Below are positions 50,844 to 63,658 of a DNA stretch of 64,000 bases, piece by piece. The position numbers and the translations under genes are program-made. The stretch comes from Apis mellifera (taxonomy: Eukaryota > Arthropoda > Insecta > Hymenoptera > Apidae): NCBI RefSeq assembly GCF_003254395.2, contig NC_037640.1, positions 11,977,789-12,041,788 of the forward strand, given 5' to 3'. The notes beneath the pieces were generated by a model. That model ran no database searches. It worked only from the letters and a program-made list of their open reading frames with translations, and was not told the origin of the DNA. Positions within the stretch are counted from its first letter, which is position 1. Every line of letters begins with the position of its first letter.

Positions 50844-51920
50844 TGCCTCCTCCTCCTCCTCCTCCTCTGGTTCTCGCGACTATACAACGTGGAGAAGAGG
50901 TCGACGGGTCGGTCGAGAGAATCAATAGTATTTTCTACGCATTCGGATCGATACCGGGTTCCGTTGCTTTCGCGCGCAAATCTCGATATACGAGTGTATA
51001 TATGTACGCGTATACACGCGATGCACCATATATATATATATAGCGCGAGCGTTGTATCATTCTTGTATATTCGGTATAAATACGCGGGATACCGATGCAC
51101 AACCTTGCACGACCTTGTTAATACCTTGAATGAATGGTTTTCACGGTGAATGGCACGTCATCATGGTGCAGCAGCCAATGGTCACACGCCAATGCGATAC
51201 AACGAGAACACATCGCGATCGAAGAGATTTGTGAAACGCGAGTCGTGGCGCGCGAGTTAGTCGCCTCCCTTCGATGTCGTATTTCGACATCGGCTCCGAC
51301 TCAACCTCGACTTCCCGATAAATGGATTACGTAACGAAATCGTGCAAACTCTCGGCCGTAGAAAAGTGGAAGTCTCGCTGCGCGATCAACGCAGCCCATG
51401 AAAATCACGATGGGATATTTATCGATCCCCCCTCCCCCTCCCCGCGTCCTTCGACCCTTTTTCCCATACACGCTCTCACCTTCTCTCGTTAAAAATCGAA
51501 AACAGAGAGAGAGAGGGGGGGGACAGTCGGTTTCGTATAACGATTGCGTCATACGCGGTAAACGCGAGGAAAAGAGAAAAAAAGAAAAAAAAAAAAAAAC
51601 GAGGATAGAGTGCGGTAAAAGGACGTTGTAATCGGTGAACACGAATCTGTTCCAAAACAAATTTTGACCCGTAATGACGGGAATGGTTTTAACCGCGTTA
51701 GAGATTTAGAGTTTACACGGAAAGAGAAATCGTGAAATTTGTCGAGAAGTTGTACCGAAGTAATACTCTCTGTGTTTACTCTACTCGAGGAATTATCTAA
51801 CGTGATTACGTCAAAAATTATTGAATCAGCTGTAGTAAGTTAATTCTTCCGTAGATATATATATTAATAATCTGTTTGGTAATAACTCGAGGAATATTTT
51901 CGATCGATAGTTTCGATCGA
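50220..51920. other. Unique segment in the palindrome spacer
   Basis: No duplicate of this 1.7-kb stretch was found in the window. It holds a (GA)n run near 50811-50840, CCTCCT repeats, TA runs and homopolymers. No frame has protein similarity. It is flanked by duplicated DNA on both sides, which makes it a useful anchor for resolving the locus. Confidence 0.5.
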
Positions 51921-52787
51921 GACGAAATACTATAGATATCGCCGTTAAAACACGAGGGATTAGCAAACTTCTAGCTATTCAATGAACCGTGCATGAAAGT
52001 CGATCGAAGAAGGAAACGAGACGAGAGGGGATTGAACGCAAATGAAGACCGTGACAGTGTACACAATTGCGTTCCTCGAAAGGTGCACATACAACCAGCA
52101 TCGAACCACCTCTCTTAGTTATATTTGTTTAGTCGCGCAGACACACGGATCGGATCGTGTTCGACCAGTTTTCGAGCGAACACGAAAAAACCTGACGCTT
52201 CTATACGCAGGATCGTCGCGTCAACGAAACGAAATATAAAAGTGGCCTCTCTTTCTTTCCAAATTGGCAATCGAAAACGTCATCATTCGCCGATTCTCGA
52301 AAACACTATTCAGGTTATCAACATTCACGGCCGGCCGTGGAAAATACGCTCTACGTATTGTCTCTATTTAAGCTTTAGCAATGAACACTCTTCGCCGTAT
52401 AATTAAGCCGTTAATTACTCTTCCCATCCTCCCGTATCATTCCTCTCGTTAAAGGCGGTATATACGATGTTCCAACGTGTGGAAAAGAGCGGCCTCTAAC
52501 GCCGATTAAACGAACGTGTGTTTCGCTCTAATAACGGGAAATCGAGAAATTCGTTGAATAGGAGGCACGAAAGCGAATCGTTGGGGATCCAACGATCACC
52601 GTACACCGTATTATTCGTTCGATCACGCGTGCGATCGTGCTACACGCGGACGATAAAACTCGATTAAACGATATTTACGACTTCTCTCTATCGAATCGAG
52701 TTGCACGACAAAGAGACTCCACGACGCGAATATAGTTTTGTCTCTCTATATTGAAACATTTTCATTCGATAGATAACGTTCGAACGA

Positions 52788-52821
<34 letters not shown>

Positions 52822-55800
52822 TTACAAATCGACTAAATGTTGCACAATAATAAATTACCAGCAAAGAGCGGAGGAAAGATGGGAAGAGCGCGCTCTATCA
52901 TCGCGGTACGAACTTCGTTCCGTTATATCCCCTTAACCATCACGGTCACCACCATCATTATCGACACCGTCGTCACCACTTCGAATTCTTATTTCGTCCG
53001 ACGTCATCCTCGTAACCGACCCTATTGTTCCTAGGTTACACGCCTATGTATATTCATCGTACATAACTACAAAGCCGTACATAACTATGCGGACAAAAAC
53101 ACTTGCGTACTTGTATCGCGTTGCCTCGGCTGGTCACACGAATGTGCGCGCACACATTTACCAACAGAGTACGTCCTAGGAACGAGACGTTTGATTTCGT
53201 CTCCTTCCAACGTTTCGGTTGACCCCGAAAACGACCAGTTCCCGAGACGAACAGAGAAGAGTAGTATCACGGAACGAGCGGAAAGATATCCGTCTGTGTA
53301 TATCGCTGGTTGCGAGCAGGAGGAGAGGATAGGACGAGAAGGGATACGAGAGTTTGTTGCTGCGCGCACGGAACGCTTCACGGCAACGCGTGCCTCGTCG
53401 TAATTTGTGTTGTAAACAGTACAAGATGTGGGCCATCATCGATGACCCGCGAGATGTTGCGTTGTACACACACACGTTGCCGATCTATGCGCGCATGCGC
53501 ACCAGCAGCGCCCAACACTAGCTCGCACCGGTAGCGGGCTAATCGAATCTACGCGCGCATATGTGTACTACGAAACACGTACACTCGTGCACGCACTGCT
53601 GTTGCTCACGCACGTGCGGGCTGCGGCGCGTGTTCGTATGCGCTGTCAACGCATACGGCTGCGCTACTTCTCGCGTTTGTGACGCGCACACGTCCTTAAA
53701 GCGAGGATACATGTATGCGTTCGTACGGAGTGTACGCGACTCGCTCCTCTCATGCCACGCATTGCGTAATCAGCACCAGCGGCAGAGTCCACGCCGAGGT
53801 ACAAAACGAACACAAAGCGCGGCAAATACCGCTGCGTCCGAGAGCCTGAAATCCTCGCTCGTCCTCCTGTCTCGCTCGGTTTCTCGGACTGTCTCTCTCT
53901 CTCTTCCCTGTTATCCATTCTCGCTCGCTCGCTCGCTTCGCTCTCTCTCTCTCTGCTTCTTTCTTCCTCCACCCTGCCCCCGTCGCTCTTCTCTGTTTGT
54001 TCCTCTGCTTATGTGCCCTCCCCTTTTGGCTGCCCTGTGCCTCCTACCTTTTTACTGTTTCGACGCTTCGCGTATAGAGGATACGGGTATACGTACTCGC
54101 ACGTTGCACATGCACGCCTAAGCAGAGTTAGTAGTTTGTGTTCTTTACTAGGCATTCTGGGATCCATTAATAGCGTTTAAAGACGATAGTTTTTTATCCT
54201 AGGATTATTCTTGCCGCGAATCAACCGAGAGATACGTATCGATAGAGAAGAAACATTCCGCTGAGTCATCGCTCAAGGATGTACGTGTCAGTCGACAAAA
54301 TCGTTTCTTCGCAAAGAGAATCTACGGGCTGGTCACGCCGTGCAACGTCGTCAGCTGGCGAATATTTTTCCGTTTTTCTTCGGCCGCCCGCGAAATCAAG
54401 CACGACCGTAATAATGCCCCTACCCTCCCCACCTCTCCTCGCTCGCTCTATCTCTCTCTCTCTCTCAACTTCGCCATCGAACGCATTCCCGAGGGCCGCC
54501 GTCCTCGCCAATGCTAGAGATATTTCTGCCAAGTTTCAATCGTGAACGTGATTTTACATTTGGAATTTTGTCATATCTCGAGCGTGATAAGAAAATTCTG
54601 AGAAACGAAGAGGGGGGCGGGGATGAGAAATTATGGAAGATATATATATGAAGAAAAGGGGAGGCGGGAAGATAGATATCAGAGGGAAAAAGGAGCAAAA
54701 TAGGAACATTCCGGAGGCGTTAGCCGGTCTAGAATAAGGGTTTGCTTCATCGATCGACCGAATTTTAACGGTCGGATCGAGGTGAAGCCAGCCGAGTGTG
54801 CCAGACGAGGAAACGAAGAATGGCTAGAAATAAAGGGGATGAAGACGGAGACAGACGACGGAGAGTCGAGGAAAGGATTCGACGACGAAGTTTGACAAGG
54901 GGGGAAGCGGGATCGAGAATTGCGGAAAGAAATCGGCGGAATTGGTTAGTTGGCGACGCGTCCCCTTCGGGCGGGGAGGGGGGGGAGGAGCGGTATCGTT
55001 GGAAGGGGAAGAAGGAAGAGAGAAAGAAAAAAATAGAGCGAGCGAGCGACTAGGTTGGGCTTACAATAATCATATCTGTAGCGACGAAAAACGCTCGAAG
55101 CGAATCCCCGAGCAGCGAGAGCCCGGCGCGCTGCTCTGTTCGACCGACGGAAAGGAGACAGCCCGGCGAGAGCGATTTAGGGTAACCTTTTCCTACCGAG
55201 CGAGATTTTCCTCAAGCGGTGGTAAGTGATATAATTCGGGAGTGTATCGAATCGAGCGTGAGGCAGCAAAGCCTTATCCGTATGCACACACTCGGATATC
55301 TGTCCCTTGTCGCACTACTCTTACTGGGGGAGTGCCACGGATGTGCTTGGAACGATGAACGCGCTCACAGTTCACACATTCCGCGCGCACACATAGTTGT
55401 GCGCTCGCGCGCTTCGCGCTCACTCGCTCGCGCGTGTGTGTGTGCACGAGCAGGCACGCGTACACGCGTGATAGTTTGTCGGCATGAGGCACAGGTACAG
55501 CTCATTCCGTTAGGTTGTAGTGGAAAGCACCAGGTTACGAAGTTAACGGAGAATTTTGCGGCAAAGGGGAAGAGGGATTGGCTACCGAGGAACGTGTCCA
55601 CATTTTAGAGCCTTCGTGGAGAAATACTCGCAAACATTTCTGATTCGTTCGTTCAATCGCCCAGCGAGCTGACACCGCGCATACACCTCGTTTTCGGGTT
55701 TGTTTCACTTCGAGGGAATGGAAGTCACCTAGTTTTTTGCATATTCGGAGAGATTTGCCTTCCACGTAGCGAAATAATTAACGGTTATATATATAGGCTG

Positions 55801-56225
55801 TAAATGTAATACGATATACAAACGCGTGAAAAATGCATGAATAAATTCAAAATTTCGTTCGACGCGAATTTTATTTATCGCGCGATGGAGGCAGAAAAAA
55901 AAAAAAAAAAAAGAAGAAGAAAATATCGAAAGCTCGCGATGTTTCCGAAATGTTGTCGAAATAATAAAATAATTCGTAAACTCGATCGATAAAGAAGAGA
56001 TCGCGGTCGTTCGAATTGAATTGAATTGAATTCGAAATCGAGATTTAGTTTTTATTTTTTCAAAAACGTTTCGTCAACCCTAAAAGAAATATCGTACGCT
56101 CCTCGTCACAGGATTCCGAGACGTTGAATCTCATCTCTGAAGAGTTGCTCTTTTGCCCCTCAGACATGTGACCACCACCACCACAGCCACACGAATATCA
56201 ACGTGGGTATATATACACACACAAA
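51921..56225 (-). repeat. Right arm of the large inverted repeat
   Basis: Reverse complement of 42762-47080. The sum of paired coordinates drifts only from about 98987 at the outer end to about 99001 at the inner end, so net indel difference is about 14 bp over 4.3 kb. Examples of changes: ACACAACTAC in the left arm against ACACAAACTAC here (near 54137), and CTAAACAATATAAC against CTAAACAAATATAAC (near 52130). Confidence 0.93.
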
Positions 56226-57065
56226 TCTTCTCGTGCTCCTGCTCGTACTCGTGCTCGTGCTCTTTTCTTCATCGGCCACAATTTATCATATCCTTCCTTC
56301 TCGTGATCTGGAAAAGGCCGATGAAAAAAATAAATTAAAATAAAAAATTAATTAAACCGATTGACCAAAGTGACAGGTGAAAGAGTGAAGAAGAATGGTG
56401 TAAATAAAAAAATAAAAAAAAATATCTGTACATATATATACGTTGGTTCAATTTATTGAGAATCGTTAAGTCGATATCGGCGAATTTTCTAGCGGATTAA
56501 TGATATCGGGAGGAAATGTTGTACGATACAAGATAAACAGTTCGTTATTTTTTTCTCTTTCTCTCATACACGCAGAGCAAGAAAGAAAAAAAGTTTCGTC
56601 CGTAAGAAAGATTTTTTTTCGTATCGAAAATAATTGGAAGAATATAATTTGTTGAGAAAAGAATTTATATATATACATATATCCTGAATAATTCATTGTG
56701 ACGATATTTCGAACACGTTTCTAACTAAAAATGATTCACGTTAAATATATGAATCACTATACAAATTAGTAATCCTCCATTCTGCGATTACGTGCGAGGA
56801 ACGGCGACAGGCCGATATCTGCATCCTCAGAGAAGAATTCTAACATGGAAAATTTCTTAAAAAAAATACCTATCCTAACCGACTCCTCTAAACGTATATA
56901 TAAAAGCGTATATATATATATACATACATATATATACACACACTATACATAGGATAACGCTTGAATACATAATCGTCCATATAAGCTCGCGCGAGACGAT
57001 ACGCAAGAAGTATGAACGTGGGTGTACGACCCTGGAGGACGTAGGTTGGGCGAATAGGCGACTCA
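56226..57065 (+). repeat. Direct repeat, copy B
   Basis: Second copy of 49385-50219 in the same orientation. It abuts the right inverted arm on its left and, after 17 unshared bases, the plus-strand ttk exon on its right. In this position its orientation relative to the exon is opposite to that seen around exon copy 2, so one of the two junctions cannot be the native one. Confidence 0.9.
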
Positions 57066-57082
57066 TCCTCTCACAACAACAG

Positions 57083-57219
57083 AAGAGCAAGCGGCTTCGT
57101 CGAGGAAGGCGGGAAGAGGCGACGACGAGGCGGCACAAGCAATACCGATAAAAAGATCAACACTAGATCTGATGTTAGCGGACATTAACGGTAACTTGGC
57201 GGATCTGAGAAGCGAAGCG
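57083..57219 (+). other. ttk leader, plus-strand copy
   Basis: Untranslated part of the exon that leads into the ttk start codon. Its first shared base with the other two copies is in AAGAGCAAGCGG, and all three copies diverge immediately upstream of that point. Here it is preceded by TCATCCTCTCACAACAACAG, which looks like a splice acceptor. In copy 2 the leader instead continues through GAGCAC repeats to an acceptor at 49461. An in-frame ATG at 57172 would add 16 residues; the ATG at 57220 has the better context (GCGATGG). Confidence 0.55.
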
Positions 57220-60200
57220 ATGGCGTCGCAGAGGTTTTGTCTGCGTTGGAATAATCATCAAAGTAATCTACTCTCCGTTTTCGACCAACTACTCCATGAC
57301 GAGTCGTTCGTCGACGTTACACTGGCCGTCGAGGGCCAGCTACTCAGGGCACATAAGATGGTGCTGTCGGCGTGTAGCCCTTACTTTCAGGTAAGGGTAC
57401 TACCCCCTCCATAACATCGATATATATATAACAATACACAATATTAAAATCGTTCATAATTATATATTATTTATATATTATATATTTATATATTTATAAT
57501 ATATAAATTATTTTGTGTAAATAAATTATATTATATTTATATATTGTTTATATATATTATTTATATATATATATATTTATATATAAATAATAGCGGGGAA
57601 TAATATATAAATATAATATAATTATGTATATTATTAATGATTATACCTTATTTATATATTATTTATATATTATAGTGATTTATATATTTATATAAATTAT
57701 ATTATATTTATATATTATTTATATATATTATTTATATATTATAATGATTTATATATTATATATTTATATATTTATATAAATTTTATTATATTTATGTATA
57801 TTATTATATATATATTATATTATTTATATATATTATTTATATATTATATATTTATATATTTATATAAATTTCATTATATTTATGTATATTATTATATATA
57901 TATTATATTATTTATATATATTATATATATATTATTTATATATTATAATGATTTATATATTATATATTTATATATTTATATAAATTATTATATATATTAT
58001 TTATATATTATAATGATTTATATATTATATATATATTATTTATATAGCATAATATTAATTTAAAAAATATAATATATATTATATAATATTAATTTAAATT
58101 TATATATTATATATTTTTATATTTATATAAATTATATTATATTTATATATTATTTATATATTATATATTTGTATATTTATATAAATTATATATTTATATA
58201 TTATTATTATATATTATTATATATTATTTATATATTATATATTTATATATTTATATAAATTTTATTATATTTATGTATATTATTATATATATATTATGTA
58301 TATATTTCTTAATTATATATATATATATTATTTATATATTATAATGATTTATATATTATATATTTATATAATATATTTATATAAATTATATTATATTTAT
58401 ATATTGTTTATATATATTATATATATATATTTATACATAAATAATATATAAATATAATATAATTATATATAATTAATATATTATGTATATTATTAATGAT
58501 TATACTTTATTTATATATTATTTATATATTTATATATTTATATAAATTATATTTATATATATTATTATATACATATTTATATATATTATTTATATATTAT
58601 ATATTTATATATTTATATAAATTTTATTATATTTATGTATATTATTATATATATTATATTATTTATATATATTATATATTTACATATTTATATAAATTAT
58701 ATTATATTTATTATATATAATATATAAATTATATTTATATATTGTTTATATATATTATTATATATATATTTATATATAAATAATAGCGGGGAATAATATA
58801 TAAATATAATATAATTATGTATATTATGTATATTATGTATATTATATGTATTTAATGATTGTATCTTATTTATATATTATTTATATATTATATATTTATA
58901 TATTTATATAAATTATATTTATATATATTATTTATATATTATAATGATTTATATATTTATATAAATGATATTTTATTTATATATTGTTTATATATATTAT
59001 ATATATATATTTATACATAAATAATATATAAATATAATATAATTATATATAATTAATATATTATATATATTATTAATGATTATACTTTATTTATATATTA
59101 TTTATATATTTATATATTTATATAAATTATATTTATATATATTATTATATACATATTTATATATATTATTTATATATTATATATTTATATTATATTTATA
59201 TATAATTTATATATAATAATATATTACTATGTGTATATTTATATATATTGTTTATATATTACGATGATTATAGCTGTTGATAATTTTTTCCAGGCCCTTT
59301 TCGTTGGCCACCCCGACAAGCATCCGATAGTCATACTGAAAGATGTCCCTTACGTGGACATGCGAAGCCTTTTGGACTTCATGTATCGCGGGGAGGTGAG
59401 CGTGGACCAGGACAGGCTGACCGCCTTCCTGAGAGTGGCCGAGTCTCTCAGGATAAAGGGCCTGACCGAGGTGAACGAGGACAAGTGTGACTTGCCGAGC
59501 ATCACCTCCTCGCTGCTTGGGAATCAGAGCACGGTGCCCCCGCCGCCACCGAATCTACACAGAATAAACCAAATCGGGCCCCACCACCACGTGTCCCAGA
59601 AGAGGATGCACCACATGTCGAGCCACCCGCTGCTCGGCTCGGCCCTGTCCGCGCCCAAGAGGAAGCGGGGAAGGCCGAGGAAGCTGAGCGGCTCGTCCGA
59701 CACGCCGATAAGCGAGCTCTCGGCCCAGGAGCTGCAGTCCTGCTCGGGGGCGGACCTCGTCCAGGGCTCGCCCGAGATGATGGAGATGAAGATGAGTATC
59801 GACTTTCAGGCAGAGGGGGCCGGCAACGCGGCCAGGAATTCCGGGAACGCGGGCGGCAACAACAACAGCAGCAACAACAACGTGGGAGGAAATAATAGCT
59901 CGGCATCGGGGACGGGGGCCGGCAACCTCCCTGCCTCCTCCTCCTCCTCCTCATCCCTGTCCTCCGCGAGAAAGGACGAGCCGACGGAAAATGGTACTGA
60001 CACGCCCGAGTCGCTGACACCCCGCGTGAAACGGGAACCCGAGCCGACGCCCAGCACCTCTGCCCAAGGTAGAAAGTAGTCTCTATTTATTTCTTTCTTT
60101 CTTTCTTTTGATTAGATTGTACGATTTTTTCCCTCGTAACGCGAACGAATAAGAAAGAAGTAACGATGTTATTCTCTCTTTTAACGATTTTTTGATTTGA

Positions 60201-60635
60201 TCGATATAGAGAGAAAGAAAAGGAGGAAAAGGAAAAAGTAGAAAAGTTGGCTGGATCTTGTATTTCGTTGCGTACAAACTTTTATTAGCGTTTCGATGGA
60301 GAAAATCGATAAGTTGGCCGGATGGAAACTAGTCTCTGGGAAAGTGTGGTTCCGTCGGTAAGGATGGAAGTTGTAATTCTCTAATTCCCGAGACACGTTT
60401 TCAGCAGTGAACCGATCCAGCTATCCGTTCTCTCGTTATTGTAAAATGTTTTGGGGAAGGATAGAACGTTTTGTAAGGGAGAACGGTAGTTTGTTCTTTT
60501 TCTTTTCTTTTTCTTTCTTTTAAAGCATGTTTGACGATGATTCCTGATCGAACTTTGTTCTGTATTGTTGAGTAGCCTCCGATGAGACGTTCGCGCGGCC
60601 GCACAGTAGACAAGGGAGCGAAGGTTTCAAGCAAG
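57220..60635 (+). CDS. ttk: tramtrack (ttk), BTB transcriptional repressor, 5' part
   Basis: Coding exons 57220-57390, 59294-60068 and probably 60576-60635; the gene runs off the right edge. Exon 1 (57 codons, phase 0) and exon 2 together give a BTB/POZ domain over residues 1 to about 115, matching tramtrack closely: MASQRFCLRWNNHQSNLLSV, ILKDVPYVDMRSLLDFMYRG, then FLRVAESLRIKGLTEVN. An AT-hook-like KRKRGRPRK lies at 179-187, Asn/Gly/Ser low complexity at about 235-280, and a sumoylation consensus VKRE at 302-305. In flies, alternative zinc-finger exons follow this shared N-terminal part; none is visible here. Ttk represses neuronal and cell-cycle genes, with the BTB domain for oligomerisation. 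Donors are CAG|GTAAGG (57391) and CAAG|GTAGAA (60069). Other BTB-ttk proteins such as lola or fruitless fit less well. Confidence 0.93.
57420..59280. repeat. AT satellite-like first coding intron of ttk
   Basis: About 1.86 kb of TATTTATATATTATATA-type sequence with almost no G or C. Marker blocks TAGCGGGGAATAATATATAA occur at about 57590 and 58785, and TATAATGATTTATATATTAT recurs many times. The first about 230 bp are the reverse complement of the DNA following exon copies 1 and 2. It ends with TAATTTTTTCCAG before exon 2. Copy number is likely unreliable in an assembly. Confidence 0.85.
60576..60635 (+). CDS. ttk: Probable 60-bp ttk exon 3
   Basis: Between TTGAGTAG at its left and GTAAGG at 60636 lies a 60-bp frame that accepts the phase-1 end of exon 2 and leaves phase 1 again. 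Joined, it adds about twenty residues beginning ASDETFARPHSRQGSEGFKQ. Its GC-rich coding composition stands out from the AT-rich flanks. The acceptor pyrimidine tract is modest. It could be a constitutive or a cassette exon, since skipping it keeps frame. Confidence 0.6.
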
Positions 60636-61889
60636 GTAAGGAATATCATTATCGGCTTACACGATTAACAACAACAGTTTGTCGCGCCACGTTTTTTTGC
60701 CCATCGTCCGTAACGCGAATGAATAAACGAAGTAAACGATGTCATTTTTTTTTTTTTTTTTTTTAATGATTTTTGATTGAAAAATGAAAAGAAAGAAAAG
60801 GAGAAAAAAATCAATATTATCATTTCGATGAAGAAAAATCGATATAGATTTCGATCACAGTTTTACTAATTACTCTTATCTATCGTTGAAATTAAAAGAT
60901 AATATTTTTTTCGTTATCGTGCATCTGTAAAATTCCATTCCACCGATTTAATTTTTAAATAATAATATTTATATATATATATGTACATCGATATTTTAAA
61001 AATGTTTACTATGTTTTTATCGTTTTATATATATATGCGAATATTCAGAGCAATATATCGATTATTAGTATATAATGAAATTAACTCGAGTTTGTATTAA
61101 AACATTGATACGTAAGCGATGTGAATGAATATTTTTTTCCATAATTTTGGATAAAACGTATCTTTCGAACAATCGATCGATATATACATATACAAAGGAA
61201 GAAGAATTTTTTCTTCGAATGTTTACGAACAGATGTAATAAAAAAAAAAAATTTTTTTTCATTTCGTTATCGAGGATGAATTAATCGTTGCATTCATCTT
61301 CTTTTTCCCTCGTTTAAACGTTTTTTTCCTTAACACGTGACATTGCGCATTTTAATTTTAATTTTAAACATCCATACGCCATCGCATGTTTACCTATCAC
61401 TCGTTTTCTTACAGATCCGAATAGTATATTAAAAATTGAAAATTAAAAATTAAAAAAAAGATATACTACAAAAAACTACTGCATTACGAGATGTGCTAAT
61501 GAATTTAATTTTTCAGAATTTTCAACCGTTAATTTTACACCTTGCTCATCGTTGCGCGACTGCGAATTAATTTGCGAACGCAGTATCGCAGCAATATTTT
61601 CCGGGGAGTATTATTTTCGATCGATAGAGTACACTCAAGTACACTAGAAACAGAAAAGAAAAGAAAAGAAAAAAAAAAAAAAAATTCGGAAAAACTCGAG
61701 TCGATGAATTTGTTGACGATTATCAATTGTTCGTTAAGATGTTAACTCGGAGGATAACGCCTGGAGTTAGCATCCTTATATGAAATTAAAGGTCAACAAA
61801 TTTCGCAGAGAGTATTAAAAAAAAAAAAAAAATGTGCCATTTGTGCTCGGGAGCAGGTGAATAATAGGCTCCCAGAAGTTCGTACGGGT

Positions 61890-61920
<31 letters not shown>

Positions 61921-62669
61921 GTCGGCCTGTTAGAAGTACCAAAAAAAAAAAAAAAAAAAAGAAAAAAAAAAGTACTAATAAGAATAATAGTGTAAAACCG
62001 TGTTTCCTTCTTTTCGTGCAATCTGAAAACGAATTTTTTTCGGCACCGTTGTTCAAGCCGTGTAGGCGAAACACGTATCCGAGCGCCACGATGCGGCAAC
62101 CGTCGTTTTTACAAAACGGGCTTTAGAAAAACGAGACCTCTATATTATCTACTTGAGTCACGCGTGTTGACCTGTGACAACTCGAGATAGAAAACAAAAA
62201 AAAAAAGTCAGAAAATATGTATATATATGCATATACATATACATATATTTACAAAAAAAAAAAAAAAAAAGAAACAGAGTGTACGAGAGAGAAAGGGAAG
62301 CCGTCGTCTCGTTGAGCCCGTACAGGCGTTCGTGTATATGGCGCTCCTCTGAAACGGCGAGACGTTCGAGCGACGGAAAAAAAGTATTTCGGAAAAAAAA
62401 AAAAAAGTGCAAAAAAAAAACAAACAAACAAACACACAAGATATATATATATATATTATATATTCCCTTTTTTGAATGCTGTAGCCTCCAAAAAAAATCT
62501 AACCTACCACCCACCGATTGTCACGTTTTTTAAGGGATATATGTATTTATATATAAAGCATTACATACCCATTTGTAATTTACGCTCGGCCAATGCGCAG
62601 CGCCTCGTTCCTTCTTCTTCTTATTATTATTACATACGCTCGTCTTCTCCACACTCGTCTCTCTAAACT

Positions 62670-62704
<35 letters not shown>

Positions 62705-63614
62705 ATGTATATATATATATGTATATATTTCTATTCACTCTCTATTTTACTTTTACTTATCCCCTTTTCGATCCTACTTTATTATACACATGTTACGTAT
62801 ACATATATACGTACGAATGTATATGTATATGTATGTATATATATACTTTTTTATTTATATACATATATATATAAATATTCTCTCGTATATGTATACGTAT
62901 TTTAATAACAATAATAATAATATATATTCCCGCACGAATGAGAAACGCTTCGCTGCCATTGGCCACTTGGTAAAAGGAGGGGGTGGAGCCAGCTTTTAGC
63001 GGTGCTTACTTTTTTTTCTTGAATTTTTATTTAAAACGCTGGTTTACTTTTTTTTTTTTCACGTTCGTTCACGGAAGTTAAGCAAGGAATGGAATGAAAC
63101 GAAGAAAAGGAAATTTTTATCATCATTGCGTTTTTTTTTTTTTTTACACGGGAGTGACAGACCGCGGCGAGATGATGGATGATGGATGGATGCATGACGG
63201 ATTTTACACGCATCCGCCCAAAATTTGCGAAAATTGAGAAGCGGGAGAGAAAGAGAGAGAGAGAGAGAGAAGGAGAGGGGAAAAAACGAAGCGTGCGTAA
63301 CTGTTTTTGAGAAAAAAAAAAAAAAAGAAAAAAAGAAAGAAAAGAAAAACGGACCTTCTCTTGCGTTCTTCTCGTTGCCTGCTTGATCCTTTTTTCGTCG
63401 ACGATAACGACGACGACGACAACGACGACGACGAGGAGGAGGAGATGCAAAAAAAAAAAGAGAGAGAGAAAGAAAAAAAACATACACACACACACGCACA
63501 CGGAGAAAGCGAAAAACCGAGGGGGAAAAGAAAATTGAGAAAAAGGAGAAAGGAGAGGAAAAAAGAAAAAATTGGAGAGAACCATTGTGGATGGAATATA
63601 CGACAGAACGGGAA

Positions 63615-63658
<44 letters not shown>

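Noticed and set aside
42762..56225. Inverted repeat as terminal repeats of a giant transposon
   Set aside because: No transposase, reverse transcriptase, helicase or target-site duplication is seen, the arms are thousands of bases long, and the spacer contains ttk exon copies.
57172..57219. Upstream ATG (MLADING...) as the main ttk start
   Set aside because: Tramtrack proteins start at or next to MASQRFCLRW, and the ATG at 57220 has the stronger context; the upstream ATG is kept only as a possible alternative.
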